Shown here piece after piece: positions 10,991-21,889 of a stretch of DNA of 37,554 nucleotides. Origin of the DNA: Phoronis australis (lineage: Eukaryota; Phoronida; Phoronidae); assembly GCA_002633005.1 (NCBI GenBank), contig NMRA01000891.1:4017-41570 (forward strand), read 5' to 3'. The first letter of the stretch is position 1. Each line of letters begins with the position of its first letter. The notes under the pieces are model-generated. The model was given only the letters and a program-made list of their open reading frames with translations. It ran no database searches and was not told the origin of the DNA. The translations under genes and the position numbers were made by a program.

Positions 10991-11965
10991 AGATTACAGT
11001 GTTGATGTCAAATATTGCAAGTGAATGTCAGTGGTGGCATTTGTTTGAAAGTTAAAAAACGTATTTTCTGACTTGTACTTTATCGAAATGTTTGGACATA
11101 TCTTTGCACACCTAACGCAGTACTTACTACAATTCCATATAATGCTTTTAATTTCCAGGCAGTAATTGTATCATTTCTTGTTTGTTGTGTTATTCTTAAA
11201 ATGAAATGAAGAATGCAATAGAAAAATTCTATAAGGAATGCAGCCAGCACCAAATGCTATGTTGTCATATCGAAGGCACGGCAACATTCATGTGAGAGGC
11301 ATGGATTACAGAAAAAACTTATTTTTGTATCTGCAAGTGTATTTATATACAAGAACTGTAGAAGGACAATCTTGTGAAATGTTGCAGCAACCGATTGTGC
11401 GTTTTAAAATTTNGCCGTTATAGACTGTTCAAAATCTAAAACTGTTAAAACACTTCCAAGTTTGTTGATTTTCTAACTAAAAGAACCAAGGTATTTTTGA
11501 ATCGAAAATACATTTAGTACAGCCCTCTCAAGTATGGCAATCAGGAGTAGTTGTGGTTGATTTTTACTACGCGCTAGTCACGTTAAAGTACCTGAACAAA
11601 AATCTATGAATTCAGGCCTGTGAGTACTTGACTGAAAACGAAAGTTGGCCAAAAGATGGCGTTTAAAGGACAGGACCCGAGGAAACTATGGCTAATTTTA
11701 GCCATTCAGTACTTGCGGGCATTAACGTGTTCATCGCAAGCAGAGCAGTCGCGACTCGAAAACAGAACAGACTGATCAATCTAATATGGTAAAGTAAGTT
11801 CAATGTTCATGAATGTAATGAAATACAATTGGAGGAAATCATGGTTTCGAAGTTCCCTTTATATGGATTCCTGTAGCAAGTGTCCCAATAGTGCCTTGAG
11901 TAACAGAAAGGGAATCTGGGACTACTTATTGTACATGTATGTAGACAGCATATATCAATTAACAC

Positions 11966-12216
11966 TGTTTTAGCTCTTGTCTTATGGGACGGCCTATCAT
12001 TCCGTCCTGCCTTGGTAGTATTTACTGATACAAAGTACTCTGTTCCCGGAGTCAAACCAGTACACCGCTTGTTGGTAACACTTGGGTCAGTTACATGTAT
12101 GCTATAGTTACCGCAGATAACTCTGTAGCCGTCTTTATTTCCAGGTGCTTCAGACCAACTGACATCAATTTTTGTCTCATTTTCAACTATATTGATATCA
12201 GCAACTTTTGTCAAAA
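11966..12216 (-). CDS. Fibronectin type III domain exon (FN3-2)
   Basis: Paralogue of the exon at 10532-10780 and upstream of it on the minus strand. The acceptor reads CTACCCTTCCAG and splits a codon after its first base, as in FN3-1. The translation runs LTKVADINIVENETKIDVSW, then SEAPGNKDGYRVICG, NKRCTGLTPGTEYFV and ends TRAKT. The Trp, the Tyr of TPGTEY and both cysteines match FN3-1. The donor end is weaker: the only GT at the right place is ACA followed by GTGTTAATT, which would end the exon in phase 0 instead of phase 1. So either the donor is degraded or the exon is spliced differently. A perfect (TA)n run lies just upstream of the acceptor. Intron sequence beyond both FN3 exons is also similar, indicating duplication of exon plus intron. 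Confidence 0.8.
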
Positions 12217-12238
12217 CTGGAAGGGTAGATACATAAAA

Positions 12239-12263
12239 ATATATATATATATATATATATATA
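12239..12263. repeat. (TA)n microsatellite next to an FN3 splice acceptor
   Basis: About 12 AT repeats lying 22 to 47 bases upstream of the FN3-2 acceptor on the minus strand, in the zone where a branch point would be expected. Length change here could affect splicing. Confidence 0.9.
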
Positions 12264-12296
12264 AACAATGGATTTCCGTTTCCATTCTACACCCAT

Positions 12297-13540
12297 GTCG
12301 CCGTGATTTGGACTAGCTGTCGTATGTTCGCCAAAATATGATTTCAAGAAATACAGGACGTCCATATACAGGATCAGGGTTTACAGGTACTTCAGAAAAC
12401 TTTTAGGTATTAGTCCAAGACGGTACAGTAAATGTAATTTTCACACACCACTAAAACTATTCATGGACGACAAACATTTACTTTGATACTGTTTTGCGAT
12501 ATTCAATTGTAAAAACAAAAACGATAGTAGTTCTTGAACAGTTTTCACATGCATCTTGGTTTTTGTCAAAGACTTTTCATAAAACGCAGCTGATACGGTT
12601 TCGTCTTAAGAGTGCAGTACACTTCAGACCACGCAAAAATCCATACAGGGGTGATAAATCCTATGTGACGGATACTGATCATATGCATTTTGTTTACTTT
12701 CTATTGGTAATTACTGAAATGCACTTTAAACAAATTCTACCGCGTTAGGTAGTTTAAAAGTTGGGTACCTCAGTTTTCACGGAAACGACTTTCAGAACTC
12801 ACCCCAATAATCACAGTTTTTTGTGACACTGTAAGTATTTACAGAAGCTACTAGAAAATGTTTTGTATAAAGTCACCCGTTGTCTTCGTAAAAATGAAAA
12901 ATAAAAGTGTCAAGTTGCACCATTAATTCCACATTTCGGGTTTGAAGGGTCACGGGGTCATAGAAGCAGAAAACATGGAAAACTTGCCAAGAATTGAAAG
13001 AGTCAATATCAGCTGAAGCCAAATGTTACACTTTGAAACTTAATCGTGAGTTTGATCTATCTTAGTAAAATAGATATTTGGCATCAAATCCACCGGCAAA
13101 CACATGTCTTCATATAGTAATGAGCAATTGTTCACAGGCACCTCAGTCAAAGTGAGCACTTGTAACAGTCATCTAAAATGTTGAGTTTTGAAGACTAAAA
13201 GTGCTCAAATGGTTGACAAAAATTTTTGGGTTGATTTCTTATGAAATAAAATTCAATAAAATTAGAATTTTTGTTGTTTTTTTCTATATTGTGAATTACT
13301 ATTTTGTAGAAAAGCCCTTGAGGTGTCTCTGATATCACTGAATAAAAAATAACTCGTGGGGTGGGTGAAAAGTTAATAAAGTGTGTTCGTTGGCATCATT
13401 ATATCATTCAAATCTGTTTTGTGGAGCTTCAAAGGAATACCGAAACCATGCAGCAAGCAATTGAAACTCATTACAGCAAGTCCGTAACAAGCCATTTGAA
13501 ATATGTTAAAGTCACTGACCCAGTCCCTTTCAGTTACAGG
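12297..13540 (+). repeat. Direct repeat R1 (1.24 kb)
   Basis: Starts GTCGCCGTGATTTGGACTAG and matches 15208-16639 along its length at roughly 94 percent. It ends exactly where hAT copy A begins. An 84-codon open frame at 12494-12748 has an equal-length partner at 15406-15660, but of about 16 base differences 13 change the amino acid, so there is no sign of protein-level constraint. No function is recognised. Confidence 0.9.
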
Positions 13541-15206
13541 GTGCATGGTCACGGTAGTTCTTTTAAGGGTTTCCTTCAGTTCCAGTGACCCAAACCTCTT
13601 CTTTTTAATGCATGTCAGTGCAGTGGCTCATGCCTGACCGGGATTCTCAACCATAGACTTGAGGACGCGATCTGTCCCACGAATAAGCTTGTCTGCTTGC
13701 GGTATTGTTGTGGTTCCACATAGAGGCTGGACAGTTCTTCTAGCACATCGTGCATCAGCGCAAGATTCGGTTGAAGGTGGAACTTTCCAAGTATCACAGT
13801 AATCCTAAACAATTACTCCAATCACTTGAATGACGGTTTCTGTCTTCACTGGCTAACTCTAAGGCAATGGCATGTCAAAAGTCTAGGGAAGTGTTCGCGT
13901 AATCTTGTTGCAACTCCAGAATGTTTTCCTGTCAAGACACTGGCTCTGTCACTTGCAAATGCAACGAGTTGCTCTTGTAAATTTTCCATCGTAAAACCAC
14001 AGTGTTGTAGACTGTTAACTATGGACGCTTCAATGGATTCGGCAGTTTGTTGTTTAAGCTGGGCAAGGTCAAGCATTATAAAAAGTGGATCGCTACCACC
14101 AATAGATGCTCTTGTGTAAATGATCAGTTCGCTTAATTTGCTTACCGTTGTCGCTTCATGGACTAATACAGCTATCTTGCTATTTTCTGCCATGACTGTA
14201 CAGACGATTTTTTCGCGCATTTGCTTAGTTATGTGCTTGATTATGGACGTTGCACTGAAACGAGAATGGAGCGTAACACCTAGATTCAAACCACTCAGTT
14301 TTTGAAGGTTTATGAGATGCTCCTAATCGGTGAACCGACGATTTAATTGAATAAGTGAATATGCTGTTCTGAAGACGTTTTCCGTTGTGTTCTGCTTATG
14401 AGCTGCAACTTTAACCAATGTATTTTCAATTGCTCTTTTACTTTTCGTTTCGTCAATACTTTGAGCAATGTTGTGGGCTTTAGATATCATATGACGACTG
14501 ATTTTACTCTTGAACGACTTAAGTTTAGCCAGTCGGGAATCTCCGGCTGCTTCTATCAGAAACTGTGTCCACTCCAAAGATATTGATACGCCACTTTCTT
14601 CTATCAAACACAGGTCTAGTACAGTATAGCATGAAACGCAACCCAGCTTTCCATCCTTGTGTCCCAACCAGGGATACTTTTTCTTGAATTCCATCCCTGA
14701 TCGTAATTCCACACGCCTGGCCACTGTGACGAGTCATTATCTGGATCACCTGCTGATAATTCCGTTTCAGACGTGGAGGGATCCGTTTCAGGAATACTAG
14801 TCAGCAAATGAGTCACTTTCAGGAGAAGGATTTGGTCCCGTGCTTTCTTCTTAAAATGTTTTAATACCGATTGGCAACCAGCCGATTGTCGTTTCAAAGC
14901 GGCACAAAAATTAAAAGCCCTCAATTAAACTTATAATTCGGCAGCAGTGGTTCGTTTCGTTTGGACGAGTCCATTGCAATGACCAGCTGCAGGAACCGTG
15001 TGCACTTCAAAGAGCAAAGTAAGACTGGTGCTGTTTTTGATGTTTGCTAATACCTCATCGAAGCATGCCTGGTGGTCACGCGCGCCAAAATGTTCGGCAA
15101 CAATGCTGTCGTCAGCGTAGCAGCTAATCGTTTCAATACTACGCCCCACTTAACCGTCATGTAAGGCGCGTTTAGGCGCTACCTTAAAATTTAGAAAGGG
15201 GGTTGG
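13541..15206 (-). pseudogene. hAT transposase pseudogene, copy A (KIAA1586-like, truncated)
   Basis: Minus-strand remnant of a hAT-family transposase of the KIAA1586 type. Pieces in order: N-terminal region near 14924 (RQSAGCQSVLKHF, TSETELSAG), then 14724-14323 (KKYPWLGHKDGKLGCVSCYT, ENVFRTAYSLIQLNRRFTD), an in-frame TAG, then 14319-13846 (GVTLHSRFSATSIIKHI, NSKIAVLVHEATTVSK, LVAFASDRASVL, KHSGVATRLREHFPRLLT), a frameshift, a large internal deletion, and 13812-13615 (LALMHDVLEELSSL). Family members normally read DEST where this has HEATT, so the first catalytic Asp appears lost, while the Asp of FASD remains. The copy stops abruptly at 13541, inside the C-terminal part that copy B retains. 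The other end meets an N. Confidence 0.85.
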
Positions 15207-15207
15207 N

Positions 15208-16639
15208 GTCGCCGTGATTTGGACTAGCTATCGTATTTTGGCCAAAATATGATTTCAAGAAATACCGGACGTCCATATACAGGGTCAGGGTTTACAGGTA
15301 CTTCAGAAAACTTTTTACGTATTAGTCCAATGCGGTACAGTAAATGTAATTTTCAAACACCACTAAAACTATTCATGGACGACAAACATTTATTTTGACA
15401 TTGTTTTGCGATATTCAATTGTAAAAATAAAAACGAAAGTAGTTCTTGAACATTTTTCACATGCATCTTGGATTTTGTCAAAGACTTTTCATAAAACGCA
15501 GCTGATACGGTTTGGTCTTAAGAGTGCAGTACACTTCAGACCAGGCAAAAATCCATACAGAGCTGATAAATCCTATATGACGGATTCTGATCATATGCAT
15601 TTTGCTTACTTTCTTATGGTAATTACTGAAATCCACTTTAAACAAATCCTATCGCGTTAGGTAGTTTAAAAGTTGGGTACCTCCGTTTTCACGGAAACCA
15701 CTTTCAGAACTCAACCCAATNATATAGGGGGCCCCGCTCTCCGGCTTCCTTTCGGCGGGGCCCCCTATATTAATATAGGGGGCCCCGCTCTCCGGCCTCC
15801 CTTCAGCGAGGCCCCCTATATTAATATAGGAGGCCTCGCTTTTGAGGTCCAAAATTCAATTTTTGCCTATGTCATTTTAATAAGAATAAGTCATTTTAAA
15901 TAATAAGCTGTTCACAGTTTTTGTGACACTGTAAGTATTTACAGAAGCTACTAGAAAATGTTTTGTATAAAGTCACCCGTTGTCTTCGTAAAAATGAAAA
16001 ATAAAAGTGTCAAGTTGCACATTTAATTCCACATTTCGGGTTTGAAGGTTCATCGGGTCATAGAAGCAGAAAACATGTAAAACTTGCCAAGAATTGAAAG
16101 AGTCAATCTCAGCTGAAGCCAAATGTTACACTTTGAAACTTAATCGTGAATTTGATCTATCTTATATTTGGCATCAAATCCACCGGCAAACACATGTCTT
16201 CATATAGTAATGAGCAATTGTTCACAGGCACCTCAGTCAAAGTGAGCACATGTAACAGTCATCTAAGAAGTTGAGTTTAGAGATCTAAAAGTGCTCAAAT
16301 GGTTTACAAATTGTTGGGTTTATTTCTTATGAAATAAAATTCAATAAAATTAGAATTTTTGTTGTATTTGTCTATATTTTGAATTACCATTTTGATGAAA
16401 AGCCTTTCAGGTGTCTCTGATATCACTGAATAAAAAATGACAGGTGGGATGGGTGAAAAGTTAATATAGTGTGTTCGTTGGCATCATTATATCATTCAAA
16501 TCTCTTTTGTGGAGCTTCAAAGGAATACTGAAACGGTCCAGCTACATGTAGCAATTGAAGCACTAACTCATTGCAGCAAGTCCGTAACAAGCCATTTGAA
16601 ATATGTTAAAGTCACTGACCCAGCCCGTTCAGTGACAGT
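15208..16639 (+). repeat. Direct repeat R2 (R1 copy with a 190-bp insertion)
   Basis: Starts immediately after an N with the same first bases as R1 and follows it to about 16639, where it continues into unique sequence instead of the hAT element. The only large difference is the insertion at 15722-15911. About 6 percent substitutions separate the two in the best-compared part. Confidence 0.9.
15722..15911. mobile_element. Insertion carrying an array of 51-bp GC-rich hairpins
   Basis: Units start at 15722, 15773 and 15824, a 51-base period. Units 1 and 2 each have perfectly complementary 16-base arms (ATATAGGGGGCCCCGC and its inverse; the unit-2 arms have one mismatch) around a 17-base loop. 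Unit 3 keeps only the left arm. The remainder, to 15911, is AT-rich. R1 has the undisturbed site at about 12808 (CCCCAAT then AATCACAG), so this is an insertion in R2. An N lies exactly at its left edge. Because 51 is divisible by three, frames on both strands stay open with a 17-residue period, which should not be read as a protein. Confidence 0.75.
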
Positions 16640-16667
16640 GCTGAAAGTGGCAGCTGATTTTTGCCAG

Positions 16668-16893
16668 AGTCAAAGTGGGCTTGTTTACAACAGTGTGCCA
16701 AAAAACTGTTTGTTCAAATCATCGAGCTCAGCTTGGAATCAAATGGAGGCCAAGTAAAAGTAAGATATGTGCCCACTTTCAACATCAGAAAGGCTCTAAA
16801 CACAAGACCAAGCTTGAGGTTGGAATGTAAGTGCAAATGCAGTCAACAAAGATTTTCTGGAAGAACAGAATGTATCGATTCCAGTTGGGTCAG
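16668..16893 (+). CDS. Candidate exon of an unrecognised cysteine-containing protein
   Basis: A plus-strand open segment bounded by an acceptor (GATTTTTGCCAG) and a strong donor (GTCAG then GTACGT). It reads SKWACLQQCAKKLF, then VKVRYVPTFNIRKAL, RLECKCKCSQQRF and ECIDSSWVR. It has six cysteines in 75 residues, a higher density than background. The CKCKC cluster recalls the CxCxC found at the end of the integrin beta hybrid domain, but the rest does not fit well enough to name it. The frame stays open past the donor to 17041, so a read-through ending is also possible. It lies just past the R2 repeat and outside it. Confidence 0.35.
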
Positions 16894-17041
16894 GTACGTT
16901 GTTATGCAGGTGCAGGACATAAATGCTCTATACCCGTTGATAAGGAATTTGTTTTATTCTTTGCTTTCTCAAGATGCTGACTTGCCTGGAAGCAATTTAA
17001 ATTTTATAGAGCCTCAAAGGGCAAAACCCTACATGAAGTAA

Positions 17042-17515
17042 TAGCGACACTTGAGTACTAGAGTAATTTAAGTAACTACTTCCAGTACAGTCTTAAATTA
17101 GTAAAACATTATCAAAAGTTTAATCGTCCTCTACCTAGCTGAAACCAATGTCTCATAGAATTCTTCTGTTCTCACTTCTAATCCGTCACATCAGTCTATA
17201 TGTATAACCAGAGATATATATTTTTTACATATTCAATGGAACCATAATACAATGGGGCCTAATTTAACATGGCTAAAGAAATAACACTGTTTGTGTCCCT
17301 AATATCTGAGGCATTCAACTTCAACTTCAATGATAACCCTAGAGAAAAACATTTCGGGATTGAAAGTACAGCTGTCTATTGGGAGTTTTGTTATGCCTAC
17401 TTTCCATAAAATTCTATTGCAGGTCTATGCAGAAATTGTAAGCGTTTATCAAAGAAGTTAGCCACTGTTGTTGAGTTTACTACAGAAAGAGTACTAGTAA
17501 GTAGTTAGTCAATGA
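17042..17515. other. Unassigned spacer
   Basis: No gene or repeat recognised between the candidate exon and the 2-kb tandem duplication. Confidence 0.4.
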
Positions 17516-19551
17516 ATTGGGGTGATTGTTACACAAAACTTTTTTCTAAGATTCTTGGTTCCAGGATTAAGTGCATCAACATTTAATGATAGCAAAACAG
17601 TAGTTGTAGTAGATTTTTATTTCAGTTGTATAGTGGTTGCTTACAAACCTCATAGACAAATAAAAATCCCGTGCATTCAGCGTATTTTGCGTCTCTGAAG
17701 TTTTACTGCACAAGTTGTCCATAGTTACAGGAGTATGTAACTACAAGGTTTGCGCAAATTGCCTCAAAACAGTGCTGATGGGCTTGTAAACTGCGCATTG
17801 ACTCAAAAACTGGTGACAGTCTCACAAACTCATCTGCTAGGAAACATTACTGATGGACTGTAACACTGTCCTTGTATTTTCAGACAAAACACTTTGTGTG
17901 TATGCTGCATTTACTGTCTTGTCAACTGTGTCTCTCAGACAAAGTGGATTTGGCTCCACGCACTGCAATTTTTTGGGTGCATAAGTTACGTTTTGCGAGT
18001 TTGGGCCAGAGCTTGTGAGTCAATGGATAGCGTTAACAGACCTTGAACTATGTTTATGGTGAAGAGTTATGTTCATAAGTGCAGAATCTGTTTAGTTCTG
18101 TGCCAGTTATTTCAGCACAACTGTCAACATTTGAAAATTCCTCTGGGAGGCAAGACTGCTTGTACTCCAAATAGGTCATAGCAGGATTTTTATAATTGCT
18201 CCGGGTTGTGTTAGTGACCACTGAGGCAAATTTTGAAAGGTGCATTTAGCTAAAAATATTGAACATGCAATTGTATTCCTTCTAGACGGAGAATCATGCA
18301 CTAAAGCATAAAATTTTCTCAATCAGCATCGTGGCATGAAGAGTGTTGGATCCTGTCTTAACTTCATGGCATTTCGAAGCCGTGGCAATGCTATATATCA
18401 AAATTGATGGTTTTCCAGGGTTTAGTAGTGAACTTACATTTTGATTAATTGACGACACCTTTTCTTTTGAGTGCAGCTTGTACACAACAAGGGTTGCATG
18501 CACATGTGAGTGGCCATCTTTCCACGCTATTTTGAATGGTGAAAAAAAAACTCTTTGGGGAAAGCTTATTTACGGATTAAGTCGCATATTTACAGGCAGA
18601 TTTTTCAAGTGGAAACGAGATGACCAACCATCGTTCTGGCTGCCCACGCCTTTGCCAAAGATCCATAAGTAGAGTCAGTTTCTCACTGCTGCATCTGATG
18701 GAAGATTCAACCCTGGACCCAGCTTCTAACTGACATCGACGGATTTGCCGAAAGGTCCTAGCGATATTACAAACAAAAAGCCAGCAAAGCATTATCTGTA
18801 ACCCATGAATGTATTGCTCCTAGTCATAGTGATGTCCAGAAGAATGTCTGTCACCTCAACAGATTAAATATTTTCCCGTTTAGCAGCACTCAATCATTAT
18901 GGGAATCTCGCACAGTTTGATGCCTTTGGAATGAAAAGAATCGCTGAGGAAGACCGTCAATTTGAACTGTGACAAAAGATTGTTGAGTCAATGGAATTAT
19001 CACAATGAATGTCAAAAGTAGTCAGACAAAATGCTATTTCCATTTCGTGAAATGTCATCTGTGCTGACTAAAGGTGTCTCCTTGTACACATAATTTGGTC
19101 GCATTTTGTAAATGTGACCAAATTTGTTCTTTTCTATTTACTTGATTTATGGCGTGTAATTTGCCTGTGTCCTATATCAGCCTCAATGTAGTATTACTAT
19201 TCTCTAAACTACTTTGGTGCTTGTTTAATGTTTGGCTATCTTATCGTTTTGCTACATAAGTACAGTATGACCTGGTCTGCTGCATCTCTATTTCTTACAT
19301 AATAAACAATAATTTAAATCAGGACAGTTTTTGAATATTGCCCAACTTTGTTCCAAAATCTCTGCAGGATTACCCATGTTCACCTATATGCAGTCTGAAT
19401 GTTTGTGTATTTTATTTTCGTTTTGCTGCACATGCATTGTCTTATGATTTTTCAATGAAGTAGCTGGCACTACATGTATCAGTCTCGAGACGTCTGAATT
19501 TTTGGAGTCTGACTGATGGCAAGCACCAAACACCATTGCATACCCATACTA
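17516..19551 (+). repeat. 2-kb tandem repeat, unit A
   Basis: Matches 19552-21600 throughout with many substitutions and small gaps. Landmarks shared by both include AAAACTTTTTTCT near the start, GTTAACAGA near 18030, and CACCATTGCATACCCAT at the end. A coding-like patch near 18640-18990 reads PLPKIHK, QFLTAASDGRFNPG and LAQFDAFGMKRIAEEDRQFEL on the plus strand, interrupted by stops and shifts. The origin is not recognised. Confidence 0.85.
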
Positions 19552-21600
19552 AACTCGGAGTATTGTTGCGCAAAACTTTTTTCTGAGATTCTTGGTTCCT
19601 GGAATAAGTGCATCTTGTCAACATTTAATGATAGCAAAACAGAAGCTGTGGTAGAAAACTTTTATTTCAATTGTATTGTGGTTGCTTTTAAATCTCGTAG
19701 ATAAATAAATATGCCGTGCATTCAGCGGATTTTGCATTTTTTAAGTTTTACTGAGCAAGTTGTCCATAGTTACAGGAGTTGCTAACTACAAGGTTGGCAC
19801 ATTGCCTCAAAAATAAACATGGCTCGTGGGCTTGTAAACTGCACAATAACTCAAAAACTGGTGACTGGCTCACAAACTCATCTGCTCGGAAACATTACTG
19901 ATGGACTATAACACTGCCCTTTTATTTGCGGAATAGACACTTTGTTTATTCTGCATTTACTGTCTGTCAACCGTGTCTCTCAGTCAAAGTGGATTTGGCT
20001 CCAAGAACTGTGGTTTTGGGTGCATAAGTTATGTTTTGTGACATTGGGCCAGAGCTTGTGAGTCAATGGATAGCGTTAACAGATTTTCAACTATGTTCAT
20101 AAATGCACAGTCTGTTTGTTTCTGAGACATTTATTTCAGCACACCATTTGAAAATTCCTCTGAGAGGGAAGACTGCTTGTAATGAAATAGTAGGTACTCC
20201 GAAAAGGTCATAACAAGATTTTTTTAGAATTTTTAAATTTACTCCGGGTTGTGTTAGTGACCATTGAGGCAAAGTTGGAAAGGTGCATTTGGCTAAAAAT
20301 ATTGAAAATGCATTGTATTCCTTTTACCCCGAAAATCATGTAAAACATAAAATTTTCTCCATCAGCATCTTGGCATGAAGAGTGTTGGATCTTATTCTAA
20401 CTTAATGGCTTTTCGAAGCCGTCCCAATGCTATACATGTATGTTAAAACTGATCATTTTCCAAGTTTTAGCAGTGAACTCATATCTTGATTAATTGACGA
20501 CACTTTTGTTTTGAGTGCTGCTTGCACACAATGATGGTTGCAAGCATATGCGAGTGGCCATCTTACGAAGCTATTTTAAATGGTGAAAACAAATTCTTTG
20601 GTGAAAGGCTGTTTATGGAAAATATAATTCTTGTGTTTAAGGGTTAAGTTGCATATAATTCTATTATTTACAATCAAAATTTTCTATTACAGAAGAGGGG
20701 GACCAACCATGATTCTGGCTGCCCATAACTTTGCCAAAGATCCATAAGTCGAATCAGTTTCTCACTGCTGCGTTTGGTGGAAGATTCAACCCTGTTAGGT
20801 CCCAGCTTCTAACTGACATCGATGAATCTGTCGGAAGCTTCAAAGATATGTTACAAACGGAAAGCCAGCAAAGCATTATCTGTAACCGGTGAATTTATTG
20901 CTCCTGATTAGAGTCATGTTCTGAACAATGTCTCTCACCTCAACAGCTTAATTTTTTTCGTGTTTAGCTGCACTCAATCGTTCTGGGAAACTCACACAGT
21001 TTGATGCCTTTGAAATGAAAAGTTTCCCTGAGGAATATCGTCGATTTGAACTGCGACAAAAGATTGTTTAGTCGATAGAATTGCCGCAGTAGCGCATTTC
21101 ATGTATACACGACTCGGAAACATTTGAAATACAGTTTGTCAAAAGTATTCGGACAAAATGCTATTTCCATCTGCACTGACATTTTGTAAATGTGACCGCA
21201 TTTCTTCTTTTTATTGATTTATGTCTGTGTCAGCCTCAATATATTATTACTATTCTCTAAACTACTTTGGTGCATGTTTAGTATTTGACTATCTTATTAT
21301 CGTTTTGCTATATAAGTACAGTATAACCTAGTCTGCTGGGTATCTATGTCTAACATAATAAACAATAATTTAAATCAGGACAGTTTTTAAATATTGCCCA
21401 ACTTCGTTCCAACATCTTTTTCGCAGGATTACCTGTGTGAATTCTGAATCTCTGTGTATTTTAGTTTCATTTTGGTGCACGTGCAGTGTCTTATGATTTT
21501 TCGCTGAAGTGCCTGAGACTACATGTATTAGTCTCGAGACTGCTGAATTATTGGAGTCTGACTGTTGGTATGCACCAATCACCATTGCATACCCATCAGT
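19552..21600 (+). repeat. 2-kb tandem repeat, unit B
   Basis: Second unit of the 2-kb duplication. Its coding-like patch at about 20700-21070 is a little better preserved than in unit A, reading LPKIHKSNQFLTAAFGGRF, SQLLTDIDESVGSFKDMLQT and QFDAFEMKSFPEEYRRFELR, still with stops between. The two units appear to be decayed copies of one ancestral exon-bearing segment. No family was recognised. Confidence 0.85.
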
Positions 21601-21622
21601 GAGCATTATTTTATACTAATCT

Positions 21623-21889
21623 CAGTGGCGGATCCAGGATTTTGATTTGGGGGCAGGGCACAGGAATAAAAATAATTCTGCCACATGCGCGCGCCCAACG
21701 TAAAATGTAGGAATGCAGGGGTCTCAAATTTTTGGATTTGTGGGCCTATTCTTTGTGCATTCAATCCCCGAGCCGCCCTGGTTGCGCGCATATGCTAGTC
21801 AGTAATCCGCACCCCAAACTGTCAAATGGTATCCGGGATAATTTTGAGGGGGCATGGCCAACTTGGCCCCCTCCCTAAATCTGCCACTG
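21623..21889 (+). mobile_element. MITE with CAGTGGCGGATCC termini, copy 1 (267 bp)
   Basis: Begins CAGTGGCGGATCCAGGATTT and ends AAATCTGCCACTG, giving inverted termini CAGTGGCRGAT. Internally it has the G-rich stretch TTTGGGGGCAGGGCAC near the left end and GGGGGCATGGCC near the right. Two relatives lie at 28294-28455 and 34351-34498. Termini starting CAGTGGCG are common in hAT-type non-autonomous elements. Flanking 8-mers do not match, so the insertion is old or the ends are slightly misplaced. Confidence 0.75.

Noticed and set aside
12494-12748. 84-codon frame with an equal-length partner at 15406-15660
   Set aside because: About 13 of 16 differences change the amino acid, so the two copies show no protein constraint; they are open by chance in a duplicated repeat.
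14931-15149. 72-codon frame conserved upstream of both hAT copies (also 24521-24739)
   Set aside because: The few differences are mostly amino-acid changing and the similarity is explained by recent shared ancestry of the hAT copies.
15649-15903. Periodic 17-residue frames on both strands
   Set aside because: They arise from the 51-base hairpin array, whose period is divisible by three, and contain an N.
16668-16893. Integrin beta fragment
   Set aside because: Only the CxCxC spacing is suggestive; other expected cysteines and motifs are missing, so no name was given.
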